Below, piece after piece: positions 17,700 through 26,528 of a DNA stretch of 64,000 nt. The notes under the pieces were generated by a model that saw only the letters and a program-made list of their open reading frames with translations, was not told the origin of the DNA and did no database searches. The position numbers were made by a program, and so were the translations under genes. The stretch is taken from contig JAQTNV010000003.1 in NCBI GenBank assembly GCA_028713675.1, positions 58,051-122,050 of the forward strand, given 5' to 3'. How positions within the stretch are numbered: position 1 is the stretch's first letter; each line of letters opens with the position of its first letter. This DNA is from a bacterium. GTDB lineage: Bacteria > Desulfobacterota > JAPLJL01.

Positions 17700-17736
17700 A
17701 AGGATAGGTCCTATAGGGCTTATAGGACCTATAAAA
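17700..17736. repeat. Word repeat E (ggtcctatagg...)
   Basis: aggataggtcctatagggct followed by tataggacctata fills most of the gap between pilQ and aroC. The words ggtcctata and taggacctata are reverse complements, so the transcript can fold back and could act as a weak attenuator. Confidence 0.6.
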
Positions 17737-17747
17737 AAAGCAAAGCA

Positions 17748-18941
17748 ATGATCAGGTTCTTGACGGCGGGTGAATCGCACGGGAAGGGACTGCTGGTGAT
17801 CCTGGAAGGAGTCCCCTCCGACCTGCCCATGACCGAGGAGGATCTCAATCAGGACCTGGCGCGCCGGCAGAAGGGATATGGCCGCGGCGGGAGGATGAAA
17901 ATCGAGAATGACCGGGTGGAGATTATCTCCGGGGTGCGCCGGGGTAAAACCCTGGGCTCTCCGGTGGGCATCATGATTCGGAACCGGGACTGGGAAAACT
18001 GGAAAGAATTGATGAAGGTGGAGAACAATATATCGGCGCTCTCCGCCGCGAATTCCCTGAAAGTGCCCCGGCCCGGGCATGCCGACCTGGCCGGAGGGAT
18101 AAAATTCGGGCACCGGGACCTGCGGAACGTCCTGGAAAGGGCCTCCGCCCGGGAAACCGCGGCCCGGACCGCGGCCGGGGCGGTCTGCCGCCGCCTCCTC
18201 GCGGAGTTCGGCGCGGTCATCAAAAGCCAGGTGCTGGAGATCGGGGGAGTCCAAGTCAAAGGTGAAGGGTCAAAGGTCAAAGATAATGATTATTGGGAGA
18301 AGGTGGAAAAATCCGAACTCCACTGCGGTGACCCGGGCGCGGAAAAAAGGATGAAAAAATTGATTGACCAGGCCCGGGAAAAGGGCGATACCGTCGGCGG
18401 GGTCTTCGAAATCCGGGCCTTCGGACTGCCGCCCGGATTGGGCAACTACGTGCAATGGGACCTGCGCCTGGACGGACGGCTGGCCCAGGCCCTGATGTCG
18501 ATCCCCGCGATTAAAGGGGTGGAAATCGGGATGGGATTCCTGGCCGCCAGGAAGTTGGGCTCCCAGGTCCACGATGAAATCTCCTACCGGTCAAAGGTGA
18601 AGGGCCAGGGGTCCAAGGTCAGTTTTTTCCGGAAGACCAATCATGCCGGCGGCCTGGAAGGGGGCGTGACCAACGGGGAAGATCTGGTTATCCGGGCGGC
18701 GATGAAACCCATCTCCACCCTGCTCAAGCCCAAGAACTCTGTGCACATTGAAACCAAGGAGGCGGTCCCGGCCACGGTCGAAAGGTCGGACATCTGCGCG
18801 GTGCCGGCGGCCGCCGTCGTGGGAGAGGGCATGACGGCCCTGGAACTGGCGCGTGCCTTTCTCGAAAAATTCGGAGGGGATTCCATCCGGGAGGTACGGA
18901 GGAATTTTTTAAGCTACCTCCGTGAGGTAGAGGCGTACTAG
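17748..18941 (+). CDS. aroC: Chorismate synthase
   Basis: 397 aa. Converts 5-enolpyruvylshikimate 3-phosphate to chorismate using reduced FMN; last step of the shikimate pathway. Signatures: [96 protein letters not shown] and [17 protein letters not shown]. Two loops contain in-frame word repeats (18250-18289 and 18594-18630), giving [12 protein letters not shown] and [11 protein letters not shown]. Both fall between conserved blocks, so the enzyme is probably active. aroC and aroB following pilQ suggests a shared transcript, although the ribosome site is weak. Confidence 0.96.
   Translation: MIRFLTAGESHGKGLLVILEGVPSDLPMTEEDLNQDLARRQKGYGRGGRMKIENDRVEIISGVRRGKTLGSPVGIMIRNRDWENWKELMKVENNISALSAANSLKVPRPGHADLAGGIKFGHRDLRNVLERASARETAARTAAGAVCRRLLAEFGAVIKSQVLEIGGVQVKGEGSKVKDNDYWEKVEKSELHCGDPGAEKRMKKLIDQAREKGDTVGGVFEIRAFGLPPGLGNYVQWDLRLDGRLAQALMSIPAIKGVEIGMGFLAARKLGSQVHDEISYRSKVKGQGSKVSFFRKTNHAGGLEGGVTNGEDLVIRAAMKPISTLLKPKNSVHIETKEAVPATVERSDICAVPAAAVVGEGMTALELARAFLEKFGGDSIREVRRNFLSYLREVEAY
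18250..18289 (+). repeat. Word repeat C inside aroC, first copy
   Basis: gtccaagtcaaaggtgaagg then gtcaaaggtcaaag, read in frame as [12 protein letters not shown]. The same words are non-coding at 12090 and, reversed, near 62930. Confidence 0.7.
18594..18630 (+). repeat. Word repeat C inside aroC, second copy
   Basis: gtcaaaggtgaagggccagg then ggtccaaggtcag, read in frame as [11 protein letters not shown]. Lies in a loop between the HDEISY and [10 protein letters not shown] blocks. Confidence 0.65.
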
Positions 18942-18944
18942 AAC

Positions 18945-19022
18945 AAAAGCAGGGAGCAGGGTGCAAGGAGCATAGAGCAATAACAGGTAGCAGGTAGCCG
19001 AAAACAGGTAGCAGGTAAAAGA
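18945..19022. repeat. Word repeats A and B between aroC and aroB
   Basis: agcagggagcagggtgcaag (A), then acaggtagcaggtagccgaa and acaggtagcaggtaaaag (B). No frame is supported. The gap is 132 bp. Confidence 0.7.
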
Positions 19023-19073
19023 ATAATAACAAAGAACAAAGAAGAATATTGATCAGCCGGTTCCCGGAAGTGA

Positions 19074-20150
19074 ATGGAAAAAATTTTAGTCAAGCTCAAG
19101 GAGGAAAGTTACCCGATTTTCCTGACCCGGGAAGGGTTGGAGGACATCGGCTCAATCATGCGCCGGTTGGACCGCCTGGAAAGAGTGACCGTGATTACCG
19201 ATTCCCAGGTGGAAAAGAGGTATCTTGACGTGGTGGAAAAAGGGTTCCGGGTGGCGGGATACCAGGTGGACCACCTGGTGATCCCGGCCGGAGAGGAAAG
19301 TAAAAGTTTGGAACAGGCGGGCAAAATTTATGACCGTCTCCTGGAACTCGGGGTTAACCGCCAGTGCGGGCTGGCGGCCCTGGGCGGAGGGGTCGTGGGG
19401 GACCTCACCGGCTTCGTGGCGGCCACTTACCTGCGGGGGATCGATTATATCCAGATCCCGACCACGGTGATCGCCCAGGTTGATGCCGCGATCGGGGGAA
19501 AAACCGGGGTCAACCTCCCCCAGGGCAAGAACCTGGTCGGGTCTTTCTGGCATCCCCGGATGGTTTTCTGCGACATCGAGGTCCTGAAAACCCTGGAGCA
19601 GAAGGAATTCGTGGCGGGATTGGCCGAGGTGATCAAGTATGGGATAATTATGGACGAGAAGCTTTTCGTCTTTCTGGAAGAAAATATCGAGCGGGTTCTC
19701 CAAAAAGAGATGGAGGATCTTCTGTTCATCGTCCGGCGTTCGGCCCGGGACAAGGCCCAGGTGGTGAAGGAAGACGAGCGGGAATTGACCGGAAAACGTA
19801 CCATCCTGAATTTCGGCCATACCATCGGCCACGCCCTCGAGGCCTCGGCCAGGTACCGGGGGTACCGGCATGGGGAAGCGGTGGCCATCGGGATGGCCTC
19901 CGCCGCCCGGCTTTCGGAAAGGCTGGGCTTCTGCAAGGGCAAGGTCAAGGACAGGATTGTTTCTCTCATTCAGAGGGCGGGATTGCCGACCGAGGTTCCC
20001 GAGCTGGACGAGGATGACCTGGTCCCGATCATTTCCATGGATAAGAAAGCGACCGCGGGCCTGATTAATTTCGTGGTCGTTGAGGATATCGGCAAGGTCA
20101 GATTGGAAAAAATAGAGCCCGGATTAATCGGGGAAAATTTTCGAAAATAA
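19074..20150 (+). CDS. aroB: 3-dehydroquinate synthase
   Basis: 358 aa. Second step of the shikimate pathway: DAHP to 3-dehydroquinate, NAD and metal dependent. Signatures: IPAGEESKSLEQAGKIYDRL, LAALGGGVVGDLTGFVAATY, RGIDYIQIPTTVIAQVDAAI, GGKTGVNLPQGKNLVGSFWH, the metal-binding Glu in AEVIKYGI, and the two His regions FGHTIGHALEA and YRHGEAVAIGM. Normal length. Together with aroC it places two shikimate genes directly downstream of the pilus secretin; aroB or aroK near pilQ is a common arrangement in proteobacteria. Confidence 0.97.
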   Translation: MEKILVKLKEESYPIFLTREGLEDIGSIMRRLDRLERVTVITDSQVEKRYLDVVEKGFRVAGYQVDHLVIPAGEESKSLEQAGKIYDRLLELGVNRQCGLAALGGGVVGDLTGFVAATYLRGIDYIQIPTTVIAQVDAAIGGKTGVNLPQGKNLVGSFWHPRMVFCDIEVLKTLEQKEFVAGLAEVIKYGIIMDEKLFVFLEENIERVLQKEMEDLLFIVRRSARDKAQVVKEDERELTGKRTILNFGHTIGHALEASARYRGYRHGEAVAIGMASAARLSERLGFCKGKVKDRIVSLIQRAGLPTEVPELDEDDLVPIISMDKKATAGLINFVVVEDIGKVRLEKIEPGLIGENFRK

Positions 20151-20163
20151 GGAGGTAATAAAA

Positions 20164-20589
20164 ATGGAAAAAGGCAGGGCTTTTCTGGGTAAGGGCTGGG
20201 TATTTATCCTGGGGGTTTTGCTCCTGACCCTGAGCTGCGGTGGGATGAACCAGGCTCCCTTCGGTTCCAAGATGTCTATGCCCGCCGACACCACTGTCGC
20301 CTCGGCCGTGGACGTGGTTTTCGTCGCCAAGGTCGTCGTGGTGGACCAGGACGGAAATCCTTTGAATGATGTGGACGTGGATTTCACTGTCTGTTGTGAC
20401 GGGGGTGAGTTTGTCGATAATAACGGCGGATCCCTGGGCACCGATATCACCATCAGAACCGATGGCATCGGGGTGGCCACCGCCAACGTCCTCGTTTACG
20501 GGAATTATGCCGGTGATGTGAACATCTTCGCCACCATTGGAACCGTGTCGGATACGACGAAAATCACGAAGACTGTCCCCGCTTCGTAG
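20164..20589 (+). CDS. Small lipoprotein with one invasin-type Ig domain
   Basis: 141 aa, strong AAGGAGGT ribosome site 13 bases after aroB. Signal peptide ends in LLLTLSCGGM, a good lipobox (LSC), so it is membrane-anchored. The rest is one bacterial Ig-like (Big_1) domain: VVVDQDGNPLNDVDVDFTVC, TDGIGVATANVLVYGNYAGD, FATIGTVSDTTKITKT. The next gene is a much longer protein with the same domain, so the two may work together at the cell surface. Exact role unknown. Confidence 0.75.
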   Translation: MEKGRAFLGKGWVFILGVLLLTLSCGGMNQAPFGSKMSMPADTTVASAVDVVFVAKVVVVDQDGNPLNDVDVDFTVCCDGGEFVDNNGGSLGTDITIRTDGIGVATANVLVYGNYAGDVNIFATIGTVSDTTKITKTVPAS

Positions 20590-20652
20590 AGCGGGATTTG
20601 CCAGGGAAGCACCCGGGAGGGTAAAATAATTACACACAAGGAGGATCTGAAA

Positions 20653-23600
20653 ATGGTTAGAATAAAGGGATATAGCCTGCTCATCGGCCTGGCGTGCTTG
20701 CTGGCTTTTTCCGCCTGCGGCGGCAATGGAAACGGGGGAGGCGGAACGACGACCACCAGGGTGACCATTACCCTGACTGCAGATCCGGCCTCGATCCCGG
20801 CGGACGGGACAACCACCTCCAGCATTGTTGCCAAACTGGTGAACAGCCGGGATGCGACCCCGGTAGCAGATGGAACGGCGGTGACTTTTTCCCTGGAAAC
20901 CTCGGTGGGCGGAATGGTTTACCCCTTATCCACCACCACCACCAGCGGGATCGCCAAAACTACCCTGACCGCCGGGAGCGCGGTCGGCTCAGTTACGGTT
21001 AAGGCGGTAAACGAAACCTTTTCGAAGACCGCGACGGTGGAATTCACCGAACCCACTATCAATAATCAGTCTTACTCTATCTCGCCTTCGGCTGATCCCA
21101 ACCCGATCCAGATTTACGGAACATCATTAATCTCCGCCGAAATCAGGGACATTGACGGCAACCTGGCCGCGGACGGGGTCGAAGTCACATTCTCTTCGGC
21201 TATTACCGGAGTTTCCTTTAACAACCCGGCTTATACCGTAGGGGGAGTAGCGACAGCCACCCTGACCGCCGATTCCACTCCAGGCTGGTCGGCGATCACG
21301 ATCAAGGCGGGAAACGAGAGCGATGACACCCTGAATATCCAGATTTTGGACCTGACCATTCCCAATCTCACCCTTTCGGAGACGAAAATCGCGTCAGGTA
21401 AAAGCACGACTGTTACCGCGGAGGTTCGGGATACCCAGGGAAACCTGGCCATGGACCAGTCCCCGGTTATTTTCACCACCAATCTGTTAGGGGCGACTTT
21501 TACCCCGACCACTTCCGTTACGACGGGCGGATTGGCCCAGGTGGAATTTAAAGCCGGGGTTGGTTCGGGACCGGCGACCATCACGGCCAAGGTGGGCAAG
21601 AACCACTCCGCATCCGTTGACTTGACCGTGGGGGTTTCCAACGTGACCATGACGGCCACAGCCACGCCTCCTTCGGTCAATATTAATGAAACCTCGAACA
21701 TCAAGGTCGAGGTCAGGTCGGAGGGAACCTTAGCTCCCGACGGAACCCCGGTGACTTATTCTACCGATTTTACCGGCGCAGTTATTACCTCCCAGGCGGA
21801 GACTACTTCGGGGATCGCCTCGGCCACTTTTACAGCCGGGGAAATAGCCGGGAGGGCGACAATCAAGATTTCATGCGGGAACGGCGCGAATGCCAAGACC
21901 ATTACGTTGGGAATTAACGTTGTGGGGCAGGTGGCCAGCATCGCGGTCAGCGCCACCCCCAACCCGATCTCGGTTAACGCGAGTTCGAGCGTGCGGGCCG
22001 AGCTCCGGGATGCGCTCGGCCACCCGGTGCCGAACGGGACCCCGGTTAAATTCTCCACCAGCATGTCCTGGGCGACCATCACCGAATCATCCGATACCAG
22101 CAGCGGCCAGGCCCTCGCGACCTTTACCGCCGGACAAAGTTACGGAAACGCGAGTGTCACCGTAACCTCCGGAACGGTCACGAACAACAGCCTGACCATC
22201 GAGATCCTTCCCCCCGTTGTCGGCTCGATCGAATTCGTGTCGGCCTCGCCGTTGCAGGTGGGGGTCAAGGGCTCAGGACAAGCGGAAGTTTCCACCGTGA
22301 TCTTTAAGGTCAGGGACAAGGATGGGAACGCGGCTCCGGATGGTACCCTCGTGGATTTCGATCTGTTCGGCCCCAAGGGCGGTGAATATATCAGCCCGGT
22401 TACCAACGTCACGATCAACGGCCAGGCGACCACCTACCTGCAGGCCGGAAAAGTAGCCGGCCCGGTGCGGATCGAGGCCTCGACGCTCAGCGACAACGGA
22501 ACCCCCGCCAACCTGGTGGATGATATAACCCTGACTTCCGCTTCGATCGGGATCTCCATCGGCGCAGGACTTCCCTCCATGAGAAACTTTTCCCTCTCCA
22601 TCGCCAATGGCGGTCTTAATGTGGCCGGGCTTGACTGTTACGGGATCCCTGCCCCGATCAACGCTTATTTGGCCGACCGATATTATAACTTTGCCGTTGA
22701 AGGCACCTCGGTGAATTTCTTTACCGAAGGAGGCGCGATTTCACCTACCGTTTGGACGGACAATAAGGGGGGGGCAATTGCTACCATGATAACCCAGGGT
22801 CCGGCCCCTCTGGATATGGCACCGGGGGCTCAATATCAGTGCGGACAAGTTAACACTTGTCTTAATCCCTGCGTGCCGGAGCGTTCGTCCACTGATGTAT
22901 TCTATGGGCCCCATCATACCTACAACCCCCGGGACGGGGTCAACACCATCCTGGCCACGACGATTGGCGAGGAAACGTTCGACGATAAAAACGGCAACGG
23001 AATCTATAACTTGGGCGAAAGCTTCGAGGATATTTCCGAGCCTTTCCTGGATGCCGATGATGACGGGGTCTACGATTACGCCGAGCCCTTTACCGACGGG
23101 GTTGATGTCAATGGTGTTGCCTGGGCTTCCAAGGTCAACAACAAGTACGATCCCCCCACCCCCTGGATTGACAATAACCTCGTTGATGATGATTTGGATG
23201 GCAACGCCGCCGACTGCGATGCCCCCACCGATTGCAATAACAAATGGGACAAGGGGGAAATCTGCCAGGGCGAGCTCGAAAATCCCAGCTTGAGTGTCGA
23301 TTGCACCGACACCAAGAATTCTTCAGGCTGTGTCTGCTTCCCGGGCGAGAAGTTCTGGGATAAATGGATACCAGGGTTGAAGCAAGGTGACGGGATGTGG
23401 AACGAAGCCGAGTTTTATGTTGATTACAATAAAAACGGCAAATTCGACCGGCCCAACGGAGTATGGGATGCTCAAACAATGATCTGGACTAAAATCAGAA
23501 ATATATTTACTGATTCAAACTTTATATACCAAATACATAAAGTGGATGGTTTCGGATGCGACGATCCCCCGGCCACGATTGCTATTTCTCTTGCCAGTAC

Positions 23601-23889
23601 CCCACCCACGAATAATTTTGTTTTCGATCTCTCTGATTACAATTACAATCCTTTGGATAATATCAACGTAGGGTTTGCGGTTGCATCAGGATCAAGTGCT
23701 TTTTGCAAGGTCCTGCCCGTGGGCTACGTCAATGTCGATCCATCCGGAGTGCCTTGGACCCATTTCGAATTTTCCGTAATTGGTACAGCCGCTGGGTCGT
23801 GTGAAGTAGATATCACCGCGACCTGGAACAATACGTGCATCGGTACCGTAACCCTGAAACCTTTCGTAGCGGGAACGGTTACACCTTAA
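20653..23889 (+). CDS. Large invasin-like lipoprotein with Big_1 repeats and Ca-binding tail
   Basis: 1078 aa, ribosome site AAGGAGG. Lipobox LLAFSACGGN. About six to seven Ig-like Big_1 units of 90-100 residues follow, each with a DPxxIPADGTTTSSIVAxL-type start and a TTSGIAKTTLTAG-type end. After about residue 650 the sequence changes: a Cys-containing region, then acidic repeats of the dockerin/EF-hand loop type (DDKNGNGIYNLGE, DADDDGVYDYAE, DYNKNGKFDR), then a final beta domain. Such proteins are surface adhesins. The last third is lower in GC than the Ig part. A hairpin terminator follows at 23980. Confidence 0.8.
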   Translation: MVRIKGYSLLIGLACLLAFSACGGNGNGGGGTTTTRVTITLTADPASIPADGTTTSSIVAKLVNSRDATPVADGTAVTFSLETSVGGMVYPLSTTTTSGIAKTTLTAGSAVGSVTVKAVNETFSKTATVEFTEPTINNQSYSISPSADPNPIQIYGTSLISAEIRDIDGNLAADGVEVTFSSAITGVSFNNPAYTVGGVATATLTADSTPGWSAITIKAGNESDDTLNIQILDLTIPNLTLSETKIASGKSTTVTAEVRDTQGNLAMDQSPVIFTTNLLGATFTPTTSVTTGGLAQVEFKAGVGSGPATITAKVGKNHSASVDLTVGVSNVTMTATATPPSVNINETSNIKVEVRSEGTLAPDGTPVTYSTDFTGAVITSQAETTSGIASATFTAGEIAGRATIKISCGNGANAKTITLGINVVGQVASIAVSATPNPISVNASSSVRAELRDALGHPVPNGTPVKFSTSMSWATITESSDTSSGQALATFTAGQSYGNASVTVTSGTVTNNSLTIEILPPVVGSIEFVSASPLQVGVKGSGQAEVSTVIFKVRDKDGNAAPDGTLVDFDLFGPKGGEYISPVTNVTINGQATTYLQAGKVAGPVRIEASTLSDNGTPANLVDDITLTSASIGISIGAGLPSMRNFSLSIANGGLNVAGLDCYGIPAPINAYLADRYYNFAVEGTSVNFFTEGGAISPTVWTDNKGGAIATMITQGPAPLDMAPGAQYQCGQVNTCLNPCVPERSSTDVFYGPHHTYNPRDGVNTILATTIGEETFDDKNGNGIYNLGESFEDISEPFLDADDDGVYDYAEPFTDGVDVNGVAWASKVNNKYDPPTPWIDNNLVDDDLDGNAADCDAPTDCNNKWDKGEICQGELENPSLSVDCTDTKNSSGCVCFPGEKFWDKWIPGLKQGDGMWNEAEFYVDYNKNGKFDRPNGVWDAQTMIWTKIRNIFTDSNFIYQIHKVDGFGCDDPPATIAISLASTPPTNNFVFDLSDYNYNPLDNINVGFAVASGSSAFCKVLPVGYVNVDPSGVPWTHFEFSVIGTAAGSCEVDITATWNNTCIGTVTLKPFVAGTVTP

Positions 23890-23979
23890 TGGGCGGGTCA
23901 GGGAAAGAAAGGGTTTTTAAACAAGGGGTAGTATTTATGAATTTGTGAAATGCAGGATGTTAAGCGAAGATGATTTATT

Positions 23980-24010
23980 GGAGGCGGGGGTAACCCCGCC
24001 TCCTTTGTTT
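23980..24010 (+). terminator. Terminator after the invasin-like gene
   Basis: Stem GGAGGCGGGG/CCCCGCCTCC with loop GTAA, followed by TTTGTTT. The core gcgggg-taa-ccccgc also occurs as an interspersed hairpin near 10260 and 32150. The rest of 23890-24161 holds no supported gene. Confidence 0.7.
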
Positions 24011-24161
24011 AAAGGGCAATAATGCCATATAATTAAACATTAAGGCGGAATATCGAGATTTTGGCCGTGGAGCGTCCATAAAGCCTGCGGCTGACCGCCC
24101 CCGTTTTTATCAGCTTCCCTTTAATCAGGAGGAGAGGGGAGATCCTGGGGGACCCAGAAGT

Positions 24162-26090
24162 ATGCCCGAAACCGGCAAACCTGAAGAAAAAACCGCGGGA
24201 AAAGAAATCAAGATTTCCGCGGAAATCGAGAAATACGCCGCGGTCCTGGCCAAGGACCCGAAATCCCGGGCCTTCGCCCCCCTGGCCGAGGCCTACCGCC
24301 GGGCCGGGATGCTGGACGAGGCCATCATGGTGGCCCAGGATGGCCTGAAAATCTATCCCGCCTACCATAGCGGCAGGGTGGCCCTGGGGCGGGCTTATTT
24401 TGAGAAGGGAATGCTGGCGGAGGCCGCCCGGGAGCTGGAAGCGGTCACCAAGTCCAGCCCGGACAACATTGTCGCCCAGAAAGTATTGGGGGAAACGTAT
24501 TTCCGCCAAGGGGAAAAAGAAAAGGCCCAGCGCCTGTTTTCCCTGGTTTTAACCCTCTCACCGGGGGATAAGGAAGCGGAAGAAAAGATCAAGGCCATCA
24601 CGCAGCCCCCGGCCCCTGAACCGGTTCCAGAGCCGGAAAAACCGTCTGACCAGTCGGATTTGTCGGACCAGGCTGACGCTGCTTCAAAACCGGAAAAACA
24701 GTCTGACTTGTCAGACTTGTCGAACCAGTCAGACGCTTCAGGCAAGGCTTTAGAGCCCGAAAAACAGTCGGACGCGACGGACCTGGTGTCTGATGTTCTG
24801 GACCGGAGCCAGGCGGAAGAAATCGCGGCCAAAGAGGAACCGGTTCAGCCCGAACCGGTTGCTGAACCTGAAAAACCGTCGGACTTGTCGGACCAGTCGG
24901 ATGCGTCGGACCTGGTGTCTGATGTTCTGGACCGGAGCCAGGCGGAAGAAATCGCGGCCAAAGAGGAACCGGTTCAGCCCGAACCGGCTGCTGAACCTGA
25001 AAAACCGTCGGACTTGTCTGACCAGTCGGATGCGTCGGACCTGGTGTCTGATGTTTTGGACCGGAGCCAGGCGGAAGAAACCGTGGCCAAAGAGGAACCG
25101 GTTCAGCCCGAACCGGCTGCTGAACCTGAAAAACCGTCGGACTTGTCTGACCAGTCGGACCAGGTTTTGAAGGCCGACACCGGCACTGACAACCTGGCCG
25201 ACACGAGCCGTCGGCTCGGGCAGGCTGACACTGATCTTGAGCTAGTTCCTGAGCCGGTTACCCCGGCCTTGCCAGAGCTTTCTATTGATACCGACACCGA
25301 GTTTGAAAAGCCGTCGGACCTGTCTGATCAGCCGGACTTGGCTTCAGAGCCTGAAAAACCTTCGGACCTGCCTGACCTGCCGGAACAGTCGGACAAGGTT
25401 TTGAAGGTCGCCACCGGCACTGACACCGACACCGATCTTGAGCTGGAGCTTGAAAAACCGTCTGACCAGTTGGACTTGTCTGACCAGTCGGACGCGTCAG
25501 ACCTGGTTTCTGATGTTTTGGATCTGAGCCAGGCGGAAGAAACCGCGGCCAAGGAGGAACCGGTTCAGCCCAAACCGGCTGCTGAACCTGAAAAACCGTC
25601 GGACTTGTCTGATCTGTCGGACCAGTCGGACCAGGTTTTGAAGGTCGCCACCCTGGCCGACACGAGCAATCGGCTCGGGCAGGCCGGCACTGACACCGAC
25701 ACCGACACCGATCTTGAGCTGGAACTTGAAAAACAGTCTGACCAGTTGGATTTGTCTGACCAGTCTGACCTGTCGGACGCGTCGGACTTGGTCCCTGAAG
25801 CCGGGGCAGGGGCGGAAAAAATCGCCACCCCCACGATCGCCGAGATTTACGTGAAACAGGGACACCTGGACAAGGCCCTGGAGGTTTACCGGGAGATCCT
25901 GGCGGCGGATCCCGGGGCGCGGGAGATTGTTCAACGGGTGGTGGAACTCTCCCGGCTTTCTTCCGGCGGGGAGGGATCGGACCCGGGCCTGCCGGATGCA
26001 GCCGGGGAATCAACCCCGACCGAAAGAAAGATTCGTTTTTTAAAAAACTGGTTACAAAACATTCAGAACCTCCGGGAGCAAAAGCATTAG
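24162..26090 (+). CDS. TPR protein with a long DQSD-repeat linker
   Basis: 642 aa. Residues 1-150 form TPR helices (SRAFAPLAEAYRRAGMLDEA, VALGRAYFEKGMLAEAAREL, LGETYFRQGEKEKAQRLF). Residues 155-555 are a low-complexity acidic linker built from SDLSDQSDASDL words and a 43-residue block (DLVSDVLDRSQAEEIAAKEE, then PVQPEP...EKPSD) present three times in tandem and once more later. The C-terminus returns to a TPR (IAEIYVKQGHLDKALEVYRE). No signal peptide, so probably cytoplasmic. It is followed by a Roadblock/LC7 gene at 36 bp. Scaffold for protein complexes is the likely role; the partner is unknown. Confidence 0.8.
   Translation: MPETGKPEEKTAGKEIKISAEIEKYAAVLAKDPKSRAFAPLAEAYRRAGMLDEAIMVAQDGLKIYPAYHSGRVALGRAYFEKGMLAEAARELEAVTKSSPDNIVAQKVLGETYFRQGEKEKAQRLFSLVLTLSPGDKEAEEKIKAITQPPAPEPVPEPEKPSDQSDLSDQADAASKPEKQSDLSDLSNQSDASGKALEPEKQSDATDLVSDVLDRSQAEEIAAKEEPVQPEPVAEPEKPSDLSDQSDASDLVSDVLDRSQAEEIAAKEEPVQPEPAAEPEKPSDLSDQSDASDLVSDVLDRSQAEETVAKEEPVQPEPAAEPEKPSDLSDQSDQVLKADTGTDNLADTSRRLGQADTDLELVPEPVTPALPELSIDTDTEFEKPSDLSDQPDLASEPEKPSDLPDLPEQSDKVLKVATGTDTDTDLELELEKPSDQLDLSDQSDASDLVSDVLDLSQAEETAAKEEPVQPKPAAEPEKPSDLSDLSDQSDQVLKVATLADTSNRLGQAGTDTDTDTDLELELEKQSDQLDLSDQSDLSDASDLVPEAGAGAEKIATPTIAEIYVKQGHLDKALEVYREILAADPGAREIVQRVVELSRLSSGGEGSDPGLPDAAGESTPTERKIRFLKNWLQNIQNLREQKH
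24780..25166 (+). repeat. 129-bp tandem repeat, three copies, plus a fourth at 25500
   Basis: Units begin at 24780, 24909 and 25038, exactly 129 bases apart and nearly identical; a diverged fourth unit starts at 25500. Each codes for 43 residues. The unit ends are made of word D (gacttgtcggaccagtcgga). Confidence 0.9.
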
Positions 26091-26126
26091 GGCAAAGATC
26101 ATCCCGGGAAAGCGCGGAGGAAAAAC

Positions 26127-26492
26127 ATGGTTTTCCAGAAAATTTTACAGGATATCATCGAGGGGGTGGAGGGCGGCCTGGCCGGAATGGGGATCGCCCG
26201 GGACGGGATCGCCCTGGAAACCTACGTCCGGGCCGATTCCGACGGCAGCGTGGATATCCAGGCCCTGGGGGTGGAACTGGTTACCCTGACCGGGGAGATC
26301 GGCCGGGTCACACAGGCCCTGGGCTCGGATGGTTTCGAAGAGCTTTCCCTGGTCCTTCCCGCTCACGTCGCGGTGATGCGGCTGATCACTCCGGAGTATT
26401 TCCTGGTGGTTCTGCTCGGCCGGAACGGGAATTTCGGGAAGGCCCGTTACCTGATGCGCCGGGAATCCCCCCGCCTGCAGAAGGAATTTTAG
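26127..26492 (+). CDS. Roadblock/LC7-like domain protein
   Basis: 121 aa. The order of elements (ILQDIIEGVEGGLAGMGIA, then strand GIALETYVR, a long helix with LVTLTGEIGRVTQALG, and the strand pair LSLVLPAHVAVMRLITPEYF) fits the Roadblock/LC7 fold seen in MglB-type regulators of small GTPases. No MglA-type GTPase is in the window. It follows the TPR gene by 36 bp and precedes a peptidase by 36 bp, so the three are probably co-transcribed. I am fairly sure of the fold but not of the partner. Confidence 0.68.
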   Translation: MVFQKILQDIIEGVEGGLAGMGIARDGIALETYVRADSDGSVDIQALGVELVTLTGEIGRVTQALGSDGFEELSLVLPAHVAVMRLITPEYFLVVLLGRNGNFGKARYLMRRESPRLQKEF

Positions 26493-26528
26493 GACGGCCG
26501 GGCTTTTGCCGGGAAGGAAAAACCGGGG

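Noticed and set aside
15613..17748. 711-aa minus-strand open frame opposite pilQ
   Set aside because: His/Gly/Arg-rich, no domain, and fully opposite to a clear secretin; a product of high GC third positions.
24793..25170. 125-aa plus-strand frame with three near-identical units (RARRKKSRPKRNRFSPNRLL)
   Set aside because: It is the other reading frame of the 129-bp tandem repeat in the TPR gene.
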